A DNA stretch of 27,606 bases from Aalborgiella sp043769295 (GCA_043769295.1 JAYVJL010000043.1:1-27606), one strand, 5' to 3'. Shown: positions 8,820-17,199, counted from the first letter of the stretch. Notes: generated by a model not told the origin, from the sequence alone. A program made the numbers and translations.

Positions 8820-9692
8820 TCAATACGTACCCGGGTAAGCGCCACCGTCTGTCAAAATATTTTGACCCGTGATGTAACTCGCCTGCTGACTGCACAAAAA
8901 CGCGCAAGCTGCCCCAAACTCGGCAGGGTTGCCAAAACGCTGGGCGGGGATGTTCTTGCGTCGCGTCTCGCGCACAGCTTCCAGACTTTGACCTGATTTT
9001 TGCGCCACCCCCTGCAGCGTGGTTTTGATCCGGTCAGTGTCATAGGTACCGGGCAACAGGTTGTTGATGGTTACATTGCTGGAGGCCAGTTTGGTCGTGC
9101 GCGCCAAGCCGGCGACAAAACCCGTCAATCCGCTGCGGGCACCGTTGCTGAGGCCCAAAACATCAATGGGTGCCTTCACCGAACTGGAGGTGATGTTGAC
9201 AATGCGGCCAAAACCGCGTGCCGCCATGCCGTCGACCGTCGCTTTGATCAGCTCGATCGGGGTCAGCATATTGGCATCGACGGCTTTGAGCCAGTCCTCA
9301 CGCTCCCAGTTGCGAAAGTCGCCTGGCGGGGGCCCGCCCGCGTTGGTGACGACGATATCGAAGTCCTTGCCCGGCCCGCCAGCGACCGAGAAAGCCGCTT
9401 GGCGACCCGCTTCGGTGGTGATGTCCGCCGCCACAAACAGCACTTTTGAGAGGACTTTTGAGAGCGCTTTTGGTCTGTCAAGCCGATTTTTAGGTTCAAA
9501 ACTGGCATCAGCCGGCGTATTCATTGCCTGAACAGCTATTAAATCAGTAGCAGACTGCTGCAACACCTCCAGGCCACGTGCCACCAAAACGACGTTGACG
9601 CCCTCTGCGTGCAAGGCCTGCGCGCACCCCAAGCCCAGCCCTTTGCTTGCGCCGCAGACCAGCGCCCATTTACCGGCAATACCTAAATCCAT
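8820..9692 (-). CDS. SDR-family oxidoreductase lacking the canonical catalytic Tyr, with an inserted peptide
   Basis: Rossmann-fold short-chain dehydrogenase relative: GASKGLG at 14-20 binds NAD(P), NAGG at 117-120, and serines at 169-171 follow NIT. The usual YxxxK is replaced by SNGAR at 182-186 (LGLSNGARSGLTG), as in one divergent SDR subgroup, so activity is uncertain. Between the second and third strands lies an unusually long stretch (residues 47-84) that contains dispersed-element copy C (SATDLIAVQAMNTPADA) and a tandemly duplicated L-S-K-V. The protein is 290 residues, longer than the usual ~250-260, consistent with insertion. GGGGGAGA precedes the ATG. Function is not predictable beyond a reductase-like fold. 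Confidence 0.9.
   Translation of the reverse strand: MDLGIAGKWALVCGASKGLGLGCAQALHAEGVNVVLVARGLEVLQQSATDLIAVQAMNTPADASFEPKNRLDRPKALSKVLSKVLFVAADITTEAGRQAAFSVAGGPGKDFDIVVTNAGGPPPGDFRNWEREDWLKAVDANMLTPIELIKATVDGMAARGFGRIVNITSSSVKAPIDVLGLSNGARSGLTGFVAGLARTTKLASSNVTINNLLPGTYDTDRIKTTLQGVAQKSGQSLEAVRETRRKNIPAQRFGNPAEFGAACAFLCSQQASYITGQNILTDGGAYPGTY
9442..9465 (-). repeat. Two-unit 12-bp tandem duplication inside the SDR gene
   Basis: ACTTTTGAGAGG at 9442-9453 is followed by ACTTTTGAGAGC at 9454-9465, and a third partial unit follows. It encodes the repeated A-L-S-K-V-L-S-K-V-L. The unit is a multiple of three, so the frame is kept. Confidence 0.85.
9508..9553 (-). repeat. Dispersed palindromic element, copy C (inside the SDR gene, sense orientation)
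   Basis: The plus strand shows AGCCGGCGTATTCATTGCC, then AGCTATTAAAT and AGTAGCA, matching the reverse complement of the copy at 18001 closely. The gene reads it as TTA-ATA-GCT-GTT-CAG-GCA, the same frame as copy B, with CAG (CTG on plus at 9528-9530) in the stop-prone position. Confidence 0.88.
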
Positions 9693-9774
9693 ATCAGCGT
9701 CTCCCCCATTGGTTTATTCATATTGTTTGCATACTTACAATTGTGCCCTTGAATCCAATTTTTTTCGGCATTTT

Positions 9775-10773
9775 TCAGGCTTTTTCTGCGCTGGCTGGTC
9801 GATTGCGCGACACCATGTAGACGCCACTCAGCACCAGCAAGGTGCCTGCAATGATCCAGGCATTCAAAGGCTCACCCAAGATGAACACACCCATCAGAAT
9901 CGTGGACATCGGCCCTATCATGCCGGTTTGGGCGGTCAAAGACGCACCGATGCGCTCAATCGCCATCATCACCGCCAGCACCGGCAAGGCCGTACACAAG
10001 GTGGCGTTGAGGATGGACAGCCAAATCACCTCGGGTGCGACCATGAAGGCGCTGCTGATGGGGCGCAGCACCGCAAACTGGGCGATGCACAGCAAACACG
10101 CCACCGTGGTGGCCAGACCGACCAGCCGCAACGAACCCAGGCGCTGCACCATTTCACCGCTGTAGCTGAGGTAGATGGCGTAGCTTACCGCGCTGCCAAG
10201 CACCAGTACCGCGCCCAACAGGGTGTTGCTGTTGGCCAAATCACCCATTGCGCCACCCATTCCGGCATCAAATTTCAACTCATGTCCAAAGACCAGCAAA
10301 ATCCCGGCATAACTGAGCGCCATCGCCCAGATTTGCGCTGATTTCATGGGGTTTTTGTACAACAGCCACCCCAACAGCAGCACCAGCGTGGGGTTGAGGT
10401 ACAAAATCAGCCGTTCAAGAGCTGCACTGATGTAGGCCAAACCCGCAAAGTCGAGATAGCTGGCCAGGTAGTAGCCCGTCACGCCCAGCCCCAGCACACC
10501 CAGCCAGTCGCGCAGCGTCAAAGCTGGTTTGCCACGGCTGGCCCACCAGGCCATCACCGCAAAAATGGGCAGGGCAAACAGCATGCGGAACATGATGAGG
10601 GTGACCGCATCAACGCCATGGCGGTACGCCAGCTTGACGATGATGGCTTTGCCGCTGAAAGCGATGGAACCCACGATGGCGAGGATAAAGCCCGTTAAAA
10701 AACGCTTATTTGCTACATTTTTAATAGCTATTGAGGCACTTAAATCGCCGGCTGGTGTCACTTTTTTGGTCAT
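9775..10773 (-). CDS. EamA-type DMT-superfamily permease
   Basis: About 332 residues with ten hydrophobic segments and two EamA-like halves (GSIAFSGKAIIVKLAYRHG in the first; AVLVLGSAVSYAIYLSYSGEMVQRLG opening the second; closing with FILGEPLNAWIIAGTLLVLSG). This is the family of amino-acid, nucleoside and drug exporters; the substrate cannot be predicted. The N-terminal 20 residues are encoded largely by dispersed-element copy D (TPAGDLSASIAIKNVANK), ahead of the first membrane helix. The frame extends three codons further to a TTG at 10782 with GAGG four bases before it; the ATG at 10773 is chosen here, but the TTG is possible. Confidence 0.9.
   Translation of the reverse strand: MTKKVTPAGDLSASIAIKNVANKRFLTGFILAIVGSIAFSGKAIIVKLAYRHGVDAVTLIMFRMLFALPIFAVMAWWASRGKPALTLRDWLGVLGLGVTGYYLASYLDFAGLAYISAALERLILYLNPTLVLLLGWLLYKNPMKSAQIWAMALSYAGILLVFGHELKFDAGMGGAMGDLANSNTLLGAVLVLGSAVSYAIYLSYSGEMVQRLGSLRLVGLATTVACLLCIAQFAVLRPISSAFMVAPEVIWLSILNATLCTALPVLAVMMAIERIGASLTAQTGMIGPMSTILMGVFILGEPLNAWIIAGTLLVLSGVYMVSRNRPASAEKA
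10711..10757 (+). repeat. Dispersed palindromic element, copy D (5' end of the DMT permease gene, antisense orientation)
   Basis: TGCTACATTTTTAATAGC with the tail AATCGCCGGCTGG. The permease gene reads it as CCA-GCC-GGC, giving A-G-D-L-S-A-S-I-A-I-K, the same frame and spacing as copies A and F. Confidence 0.82.
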
Positions 10774-10820
10774 ATTTGGCAATTTACCTCGATTTCAGGC
10801 TGTTGGGCAGCCAGGGCGGT

Positions 10821-10910
10821 TCACAGGCGGCCCAAAATACCGCCAATCGGCTGCGCCTCCAGCGTGACGCCGCACATCAGGACACCCAGTCCCCAGGCGT
10901 GACGAAACAT
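10821..10910 (-). CDS. Possible 29-residue ORF overlapping the end of the gamma-glutamyltransferase gene
   Basis: The ATG overlaps the TGA of the preceding gene (TGATG), an arrangement typical of translational coupling. The product (MFRHAWGLGVLMCGVTLEAQ..., ending ILGRL) is hydrophobic in the middle. I do not recognise it. It could be a small membrane peptide, the remnant of a lost gene, or chance. It nearly fills the 127-bp gap before the DMT permease start. Confidence 0.25.
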   Translation of the reverse strand: MFRHAWGLGVLMCGVTLEAQPIGGILGRL

Positions 10911-12520
10911 CAATAACCAGCAGCCTGCCCGTCACGGCGCGGGTCACTCGCGGCCATGTAGCCTTCCACCGCAGGGTCGCCCATACGCCAGATGAACTGG
11001 CCGGCGCCGAAGTCCTGGTACGAGTCCTGAATCACACTGACATGGTGACCGCGTGCCTGTAAACCCTGCACGGTGGCCGGGTTCATATTGGCTTCGACGT
11101 TGATGTCCAGTCCGGCATTGAAGCGCCAGCGTGGTGCGTCGCAAGCGGCTTGCGGGTTTTGACCGAAATCGAGCATGCGCACCAGTGTTTGCATGTGGCC
11201 TTGGGGTTGCATATTGCCGCCCATCACACCAAAACTCATCACCGGCTGACCATCTTTGGTCAAAAAAGCCGGGATGATGGTGTGAAATGGCCGCTTGCCA
11301 GGGGCCACCTGGTTCGGCCCAGGGTTCAAGCTGAAGCCATGACCGCGGTTTTGCAGGCTGATGCCAAAGGTCGGCTCCACGCAGCCGGAGCCAAAACCCA
11401 TGTAGTTGCTCTGGATCATGCTGACCATCATGCCCGACTCGTCGGCCGCCGTCAGGTAAATGGTGCCGCCTTTGACGGGGTTGCCGGCTTTGAAGTCTTG
11501 CGCTTTATGGAGGTCAATCAGCTTGGCGCGTGAAGCCAGATAGGCTTTGTCCAGCATCTGGTCAACCGTCACCTCCATCGTCGTGGGCTCAGACACATAG
11601 CGGTACACGTCGGCAAAAGCCAGTTTCATGGCTTCGATTTGCCGGTGCTGCGCGTCAACGCCGTCCGGGTCCATGCTTGAGAGGTCAAAGTTGCCCAAAA
11701 TACCCAAGGCAATCAAGGCAGCAATGCCCTGGCCGTTGGGTGGGATTTCGTGCAGGGTGTGGCCACGGTAGTCCTGGGCGATGGGTTTGACCCACTCGGG
11801 CTGGTAGCTGGCAAAGTCCTGGGCCGTCAGCACGCCGCCGTTGTCCGCTGAAAATTTGGCCACCGCTGCAGCAATCTCGCCCTGGTAGTAGGCGGTGCCT
11901 CCGGTCTGGGCGATCAAACGCAAAGCTTTGCCCGCTGCGGGAAACTGGAACAACTCCCCCACGTTCGGTGCCCGGCCCTTGGGTAAAAAACTCTGAGCAA
12001 AACCAGCTTCCGACTGCAATTCTTCAACCGGTGCCGCCCATTTTCCCTGCACCACCACGGGGACAAGGTAGCCGCGCTCGGCCACGTCAATGGCCGGCTG
12101 CATCACATCAGCAAACGGCAACTTGCCAAAACGCTTGCTGAGTGCCACCCAGCCCGCCACCGCACCGGGCACGGTGACGGAGTCGATACCACGTTTGGGC
12201 GGTGTTTCAGCGTCTGCGCCGTATTTGCCTTTGAAGTACGCGGGCGTCCAGCCCTGCGGCGCGCAGCCCGAGGCGTTGAGTCCGTGCAGCTCTTTACCGT
12301 CCCACACAATACAAAACGCATCGCTGCCCAAGCCATTGCTGACGGGTTCGACAATGGTCATGACCGCCGCCGTGGCGATGGCCGCATCAACCGCATTGCC
12401 GCCGCGTTGCAGCATCCGCAGCCCCGCCTGCGCCGCCAAGGGGTGCGAGGTGGACACAATGTTGCGCGCAAACACCGGTAAACGGGTGGAGGAGTATGGG
12501 TAGTGGTGGGTAAAGTCCAT
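10910..12520 (-). CDS. Gamma-glutamyltransferase family protein (YwrD-like acylase)
   Basis: N-terminal-nucleophile hydrolase that self-cleaves into two chains. The 536 residues match the family. The conserved GGNAVDAAIA lies at 40-48 and GLGSDAF at 63-69. The likely nucleophile is T353 in KGGTIYLTAAD, followed by SMIQSNYMGFGSG, which is the pattern of the YwrD-like branch and not of E. coli Ggt. No N-terminal signal peptide is visible, so it may be cytoplasmic. Substrate could be glutathione or a gamma-glutamyl or acyl amide. It lies downstream of a Bug-type binding-protein gene on the same strand, separated by a tandem repeat. Confidence 0.9.
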   Translation of the reverse strand: MDFTHHYPYSSTRLPVFARNIVSTSHPLAAQAGLRMLQRGGNAVDAAIATAAVMTIVEPVSNGLGSDAFCIVWDGKELHGLNASGCAPQGWTPAYFKGKYGADAETPPKRGIDSVTVPGAVAGWVALSKRFGKLPFADVMQPAIDVAERGYLVPVVVQGKWAAPVEELQSEAGFAQSFLPKGRAPNVGELFQFPAAGKALRLIAQTGGTAYYQGEIAAAVAKFSADNGGVLTAQDFASYQPEWVKPIAQDYRGHTLHEIPPNGQGIAALIALGILGNFDLSSMDPDGVDAQHRQIEAMKLAFADVYRYVSEPTTMEVTVDQMLDKAYLASRAKLIDLHKAQDFKAGNPVKGGTIYLTAADESGMMVSMIQSNYMGFGSGCVEPTFGISLQNRGHGFSLNPGPNQVAPGKRPFHTIIPAFLTKDGQPVMSFGVMGGNMQPQGHMQTLVRMLDFGQNPQAACDAPRWRFNAGLDINVEANMNPATVQGLQARGHHVSVIQDSYQDFGAGQFIWRMGDPAVEGYMAASDPRRDGQAAGY

Positions 12521-12530
12521 GGTCTGTTCT

Positions 12531-12587
12531 GGTTTCAGTAGGTTCAGTAGGCTCAGTTGGCTCAGTTGGCTCAGTTAGTGGGGGGGG
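12531..12587. repeat. 9-bp minisatellite and G8 tract between two genes
   Basis: GGTTTCAGTA is followed by GGTTCAGTA (12541-12549) and three identical GGCTCAGTT units (12550-12576), then a run of eight G (12580-12587) just 6 bp from the stop of the binding-protein gene. On the coding (minus) strand this is a C8 run followed by AACTGAGCC units between that stop and the start of the acylase gene. Both tracts are prone to slippage. Confidence 0.9.
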
Positions 12588-12593
12588 CCAGTG

Positions 12594-13550
12594 TCAGTCT
12601 GCGGTGATTTTGCGGTCTGTGATGATACGCTTCCATTTGTCTTTGTCAGCCGTGGCCATGGCGGCAAACTGCGGACTGGTGCCGCCGACAGGCTCAATGC
12701 CCAAACGTGCCAGCCGGTCTTTGATGTCCGCATCAGCCAGCGCGAGGTTCATCGCTGTATTGATTTTGACTTGTATGTCCGCCGGCAAACCTTTGGGGCC
12801 GTACAGCCCAAACCAGGTATTGGATTCAAAACCCGGCAGCACTTCGGCGATGGCGGGCAGATCAGGTGCCAAAGGCGTGCGCTTGGCAGATGTAACGCCC
12901 AAAGCGCGCAAACGACCTTCACGGACATGCGGCAGGCCCGTGGGCAGGGAGTCAAACAGCACATCCAGATTGCCGGTGATGAGGTCGGGAATGGCCAAGG
13001 CTGTTCCTTTGTAGGGAATGTGCAGGATGAACAAACCCGCTTGCGTTTTGAACAGCTCGGTGGTGAGATGGACGATGGTGCCATTGCCGCTGGAGGCGTA
13101 GTTGAGCTTGCCGGGGTTTTTGCGGGCAAGTTCTATCCATTCCTTGACTGTTTTGGCGGGTGAGCTGTTGGGCACCAGCATGATGCTGGGCGCATTGCCG
13201 ACGTGGATAATGGGCGTGAAGTCACGAACCACATCGTACGGAATTTTCGAGCTCAGGCTGGGCGCAATGGCGTGGGTGCTGGTGGTGGCCAGCAGGAACG
13301 TGTAGCCATCGGGCGCTGCCTTGGCGACGAGGTCCGAGCCAATGGTGCCGCCAGCGCCGGGGCGGTTTTCAACCACCACCGAACTGCCCAGTTTTTCACC
13401 CAGTTTTTGCGACAAAACCCGAGCAAACAAATCGGTCGCACCACCTGCTGGAAAGGGCACGATCACGCGAATGGGTTTGACGGTGTAGGTCTGCGACCAA
13501 GACAGCGTGGGCAACAAGCCGGTTGCGAGCAGTAGATGGCGTCTTTTCAT
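12594..13550 (-). CDS. Bug/TctC-family periplasmic substrate-binding protein
   Basis: Extracytoplasmic receptor of the tripartite tricarboxylate transporter family. The 318-residue protein has an N-terminal signal peptide (MKRRHLLLATGLLPTLSWS), then the hallmark PIRVIVPFPAGGATDLFAR and VVENRPGAGGTIGSDLVAKAAPDGYT, which contact the ligand carboxylate. AGGAAA lies 7 bases before the ATG. Burkholderiales carry many such orphan receptors; the ligand is usually a carboxylate but cannot be told here. It lies 33 bp after the DUF3422 gene and before the gamma-glutamyltransferase-like gene. It may or may not serve the tctBA permeases 1.4 kb upstream. Confidence 0.93.
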   Translation of the reverse strand: MKRRHLLLATGLLPTLSWSQTYTVKPIRVIVPFPAGGATDLFARVLSQKLGEKLGSSVVVENRPGAGGTIGSDLVAKAAPDGYTFLLATTSTHAIAPSLSSKIPYDVVRDFTPIIHVGNAPSIMLVPNSSPAKTVKEWIELARKNPGKLNYASSGNGTIVHLTTELFKTQAGLFILHIPYKGTALAIPDLITGNLDVLFDSLPTGLPHVREGRLRALGVTSAKRTPLAPDLPAIAEVLPGFESNTWFGLYGPKGLPADIQVKINTAMNLALADADIKDRLARLGIEPVGGTSPQFAAMATADKDKWKRIITDRKITAD

Positions 13551-13583
13551 GGGGTTTCCTTTGTGGCATCACGCTCTATGGAA

Positions 13584-14885
13584 TCACATCTTCTTGGCAT
13601 CGAACACTTTGTGGTGCAAGCGCCGCAGAGACCACCACACACCAAAAGCGACGAACGGAATCGCGATGGCGGCGGTGACCTCACCACTGACGGGCCAGCC
13701 CAGTTTTTGACCACCTTTGGCCATGTAGCTGATCAAACCCACGGTGTAGTACGTGATGGCAGCTACTGACAAGCCCTCAACCGTGGACTGCAATTTGAGC
13801 TGCAGGTCCTGCCGATCATTCATCGTGGTCAACAGTGCTTGACTGCTTTGCTGTTGTTCAATCTCCACCCGGGTGCGCAGCAGGTTGCTGATGCGCGAGA
13901 CGCGCTGTGACAGCGCATCCTGCCGGCGCGTGGCCCACTCGCAGGTGCTACGGGCGGGGGTAAGACGCCGGTCCATGAAATCGCGAATGGTCTGCAGTCC
14001 CGCCAGGCGCGTCTCATTGATGTCTTGAATGCGGTCATCGACCAGTGCAAAGTAGGCCGAACTGGCTGAAAAACGGGAATGGGTGGAGGCATACTGGCTT
14101 TCCACTTGGCCTGCCAGTTTGGTCAGGCGATCCAGCAGCAGCGGCTCGTCGTTGCGGTCGGCGCTGCGGATGGCTTCGGCCAGCTCCGCCAACTCGCGCT
14201 CGGCATAAGCCAGGGCGCTAGCAGCTTCCCGTGCCGCCGGCAGCCCCAGCAAAGCGGCCATGCGGTAGGTTTCGATCTCCAGCAGACGCTGCACCAAACG
14301 GCCCAAACGGCGTTGGGTCATGCTGCCGGTCAGCAAGACCATGCGGGAAAAACCATCGGCGTGGATTGCAAAGTCCGTATGCACTTCGGCAGTGCCATCG
14401 GCTACCGCCGACCCGACCAGGGTTTCCTCATTCAGAACGTGCTTAATGATAGCGCTGATGCCAAAACCGTGATTGGGCAAGGCCCAGACATGCATGCTGC
14501 TCAGCGCTTCACCGGGCAGCTTCTCCAGCCAGTCTTGCGGCACAGCATCGATCGCGGTTTGCGGCTCGCGCTCATTCAGGGCATCACCTTCCATGGGGCA
14601 CATAAAGGTGTAGGTGACAAATTCGGTATGCAGCTCCCAGCGCAGCCTGAAACCACCCAGGTCCATGCGGATATGGGTTGACGATCCGTCGGGCGGCGGC
14701 AAATGATGGTCGCGCAGCAGGGTGGCCACATGCGCGCGGCTGGCCAGCCGCTGCTCAGCGTTGCAGAGCATGACCACATGCGAAATAGCCAAGGGTGCGG
14801 TCATCGCCTCGGGCGGACGGGCATGAATTTCGTTGTGCAGGACAACGCGTAAAGGATGTTGCTGGATGTGGAGGTGTGTTCGCAT
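13584..14885 (-). CDS. DUF3422 family membrane-anchored protein
   Basis: Recognised from its N-terminus (HPLRVVLHNEIHARPPEAM) and its layout: a globular N-terminal domain, a long helical probably coiled-coil middle rich in Glu, Arg and Leu, and two C-terminal membrane helices (SVAAITYYTVGLISYMAKG and a second near AIAIPFVAFGVWW) with a short basic cytoplasmic tail. About 433 residues. Function unknown. The frame is open to 14945, but that extension runs through the tctA terminator hairpin, and the ATG at 14885 has GTAGAGA upstream, so 14885 is chosen. It heads a minus-strand run with the Bug-type receptor gene. Confidence 0.9.
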   Translation of the reverse strand: MRTHLHIQQHPLRVVLHNEIHARPPEAMTAPLAISHVVMLCNAEQRLASRAHVATLLRDHHLPPPDGSSTHIRMDLGGFRLRWELHTEFVTYTFMCPMEGDALNEREPQTAIDAVPQDWLEKLPGEALSSMHVWALPNHGFGISAIIKHVLNEETLVGSAVADGTAEVHTDFAIHADGFSRMVLLTGSMTQRRLGRLVQRLLEIETYRMAALLGLPAAREAASALAYAERELAELAEAIRSADRNDEPLLLDRLTKLAGQVESQYASTHSRFSASSAYFALVDDRIQDINETRLAGLQTIRDFMDRRLTPARSTCEWATRRQDALSQRVSRISNLLRTRVEIEQQQSSQALLTTMNDRQDLQLKLQSTVEGLSVAAITYYTVGLISYMAKGGQKLGWPVSGEVTAAIAIPFVAFGVWWSLRRLHHKVFDAKKM

Positions 14886-14927
14886 AAATAAAATCTCTAC
14901 AACTATTGTGCCGCAAGAAACAAAAAC

Positions 14928-14943
14928 GGCACCCGAAGGCGCC
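14928..14943 (-). terminator. UUCG-loop terminator after tctA
   Basis: On the minus strand GGCGCC-TTCG-GGTGCC forms a six-pair stem (one G-U) closed by a C(UUCG)G tetraloop, followed by GTTTTTGTTTC. It lies 30 bp after the tctA stop and rules out the longer DUF3422 start. Confidence 0.85.
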
Positions 14944-14972
14944 ATTTTTAGAAACTTGAAGCGACTAGAACA

Positions 14973-16484
14973 TCAATCTTCCACAAACGCCTCTTCGCGT
15001 TTCTTCTTGATGGATGGCAGCAAGACCACGGCCAACAGAGCCAAGGCCACAGCCAACAGGCTGGCCGACAGGCCACGTGTCACAAACACGCTCCAGTCAC
15101 CACGCGACAGCAACAGAGCACGGCGCAGGTTTTCTTCCATCATCGGGCCAAGAATGAAACCGAGCAGCAAGGGCGCGGGTTCCATACCGAGCTTGATGAA
15201 CAGGTAACCAATGAAACCGAAGATACCGACCATCCAGATATCAAACGTGTTGTTGTTGGTGGAATACACGCCAATCGCGCAGAACAGCACAATCGCGGGG
15301 AACAACCAACGGTAAGGCACGCTCAACAACTTGATCCAGATACCAATCAATGGCAGGTTCAAGACGATCAGCATCGCATTGCCGATCCACATGGAGGCGA
15401 TTAAACCCCAAAATAATTCTGGGTTGCTGGTCATCACCTGGGGTCCAGGCTGGATGTTGTGGATCGTCATCGCACCGACCATCAAAGCCATCACCGCATT
15501 GGGTGGGATACCCAAGGTGAGCAAAGGAATGAATGAAGTTTGTGACGCTGCATTGTTGGCCGCTTCAGGAGAAGCCACGCCGCGGATATTGCCTTTACCG
15601 AAGGGCACTTCGCCTGGACGGAGCTTGGTTTTTTTCTCAAGCGTGTAGGCCGCAAAGGCCGCCATCACGGCACCGCCACCCGGCAAAATACCGAGTACGG
15701 AACCCAGCGCCGTTCCGCGTAAGACCGCAGGGGCCATCATCTTGAAGTCTTCCTTCGTTGGCATCAAACCCTTTACATCGGCGGTGAACACTTCGCGTTC
15801 GCTTTCGTGTTTGCCCAAGTTGCTGATGATCTCGCCGTAGCCGAACACACCCATCGCAATCACGATAAAGCCGATACCGTCGGTCAACTCAGGGATGTCA
15901 AAGCTGTAGCGCGCCACGCCTGAGTTCACATCGGTCCCGACCAAGCCAAGCAACAAACCCAATAAAATCATGCCAACCGCTTTAAGCAATGAGCCAGAAG
16001 CCAACACCACAGCGCCGACCAAGCCCAAAATCATCAGCGAAAAGTATTCTGCAGGGCCAAATTTGAAAGCCACTTCGGTCAACGGCACCGCAAAAGCGGC
16101 CAAAACCAAGGTACCCACGCAACCCGCAAAGAAAGAACCCAAACCGGCAGCCGCCAACGCGGGACCCGCTCGGCCCTGTCGCGCCATCTGGTAGCCGTCG
16201 ATCACCGTCACCACCGATGACGATTCACCCGGCAGGTTCACCAAAATCGCAGTGGTTGAACCACCGTACTGGGCGCCGTAGTAGATACCGGCCAACATGA
16301 TCAACGCCGACACGGGTGGCAGAGCATAAGTGGCAGGCAACAACATGGCGATGGTCGCCAAGGGTCCAATGCCGGGGAGCACACCAATCAAGGTGCCGAG
16401 CAAACAGCCAATAAAGGCATACATCAAATTGATGGGTGTAAACGCCACACCAAAACCAAGCGCTAAGTTATTAAACAATTCCAT
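14973..16484 (-). CDS. tctA: Tripartite tricarboxylate transporter large permease subunit
   Basis: Large membrane subunit of a TctCBA-type secondary carboxylate transporter. The 503 residues form about 12 membrane segments. Family motifs include GLLPGIGPLATIA-like GVLPGIGPLATIAML near residue 34, VNLPGESSSVVTVIDGYQMARQGRAGPAL, and ILPGGGAVMAAFAAYTLEKK in the second half. AAGGA precedes the ATG. It starts 32 bp after tctB on the same strand and is followed by a UUCG terminator, so tctB-tctA form a transcription unit. No tctC is adjacent, as is common in Burkholderiales, where separate Bug proteins supply the substrate. Confidence 0.95.
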   Translation of the reverse strand: MELFNNLALGFGVAFTPINLMYAFIGCLLGTLIGVLPGIGPLATIAMLLPATYALPPVSALIMLAGIYYGAQYGGSTTAILVNLPGESSSVVTVIDGYQMARQGRAGPALAAAGLGSFFAGCVGTLVLAAFAVPLTEVAFKFGPAEYFSLMILGLVGAVVLASGSLLKAVGMILLGLLLGLVGTDVNSGVARYSFDIPELTDGIGFIVIAMGVFGYGEIISNLGKHESEREVFTADVKGLMPTKEDFKMMAPAVLRGTALGSVLGILPGGGAVMAAFAAYTLEKKTKLRPGEVPFGKGNIRGVASPEAANNAASQTSFIPLLTLGIPPNAVMALMVGAMTIHNIQPGPQVMTSNPELFWGLIASMWIGNAMLIVLNLPLIGIWIKLLSVPYRWLFPAIVLFCAIGVYSTNNNTFDIWMVGIFGFIGYLFIKLGMEPAPLLLGFILGPMMEENLRRALLLSRGDWSVFVTRGLSASLLAVALALLAVVLLPSIKKKREEAFVED

Positions 16485-16516
16485 TTTTAGTCCTTATTTC
16501 GTCTTTTGGCCTGCGG

Positions 16517-17005
16517 TCAAGCTGTCAGGAAAGCAGGCCATACAGGGAACTGCAGTTTCAACAAAAGGATAAAAGCGGCATAGCTCATGATGGACAAGAT
16601 CGTTGCCAAAACAAAAACAGCTTTGAAACTGAACTCTTCACCGGCCAAACTCGCCACAAACGTCAGCGCATAAATCGCCACAATCAAACCGAAGGCCGGG
16701 AAACCAATGCTTGGCAGACCCGCCAGCAACAAACCGAACAACAAGTTGGCGGCAATGATGAAGAACAAAGGCTTCCATGCCCATGAACCAATTTTGTCGC
16801 CATCTTCGGTTTCAATCACCAACGACTCAAACAGGATGAAAGCACCCAAAATGGCCATGCAGATGCCCAAAATCAAAGGGAAATAGCCGGGCCCCATGCG
16901 CGCACCCGTGCCCACGTTGTAGGTGGTCGCGCCCCATGCGAATGCGACACCGACGACAACGAATAAAAGACCCGAAAAAAAGTCTTTTTGACTCTTGATA
17001 ACCAT
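16517..17005 (-). CDS. tctB: Tripartite tricarboxylate transporter small permease subunit
   Basis: Small four-helix membrane subunit partnering TctA. The 162 residues start with the typical MVIKSQKDFFSGLLFVVVGVAFAW and contain GTGARMGPGYFPLILG, the TctB family signature. GGAGAG lies 8 bases before the ATG. It is the first gene of the tctBA unit; the 194-bp gap upstream (17006-17199) should carry its promoter, though no clear operator stands out. Confidence 0.94.
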   Translation of the reverse strand: MVIKSQKDFFSGLLFVVVGVAFAWGATTYNVGTGARMGPGYFPLILGICMAILGAFILFESLVIETEDGDKIGSWAWKPLFFIIAANLLFGLLLAGLPSIGFPAFGLIVAIYALTFVASLAGEEFSFKAVFVLATILSIMSYAAFILLLKLQFPVWPAFLTA

Positions 17006-17199
17006 AAAGAACTCTCCAGTAATTTTTCTGTAATTGATTATCAGCCAGTCATTTCCATGCCGTCTGACCTTTCGATACGGGAAAACCCTTAAAAAAAGCG
17101 GATATGTGGTAATTACTTAGCGCAGAAAATGCCACATTTGCGTTAAAAATCAGGGTAAACCAGTAGTTTATGCTCTGCCACAACCAGCGGGCTATGGCA

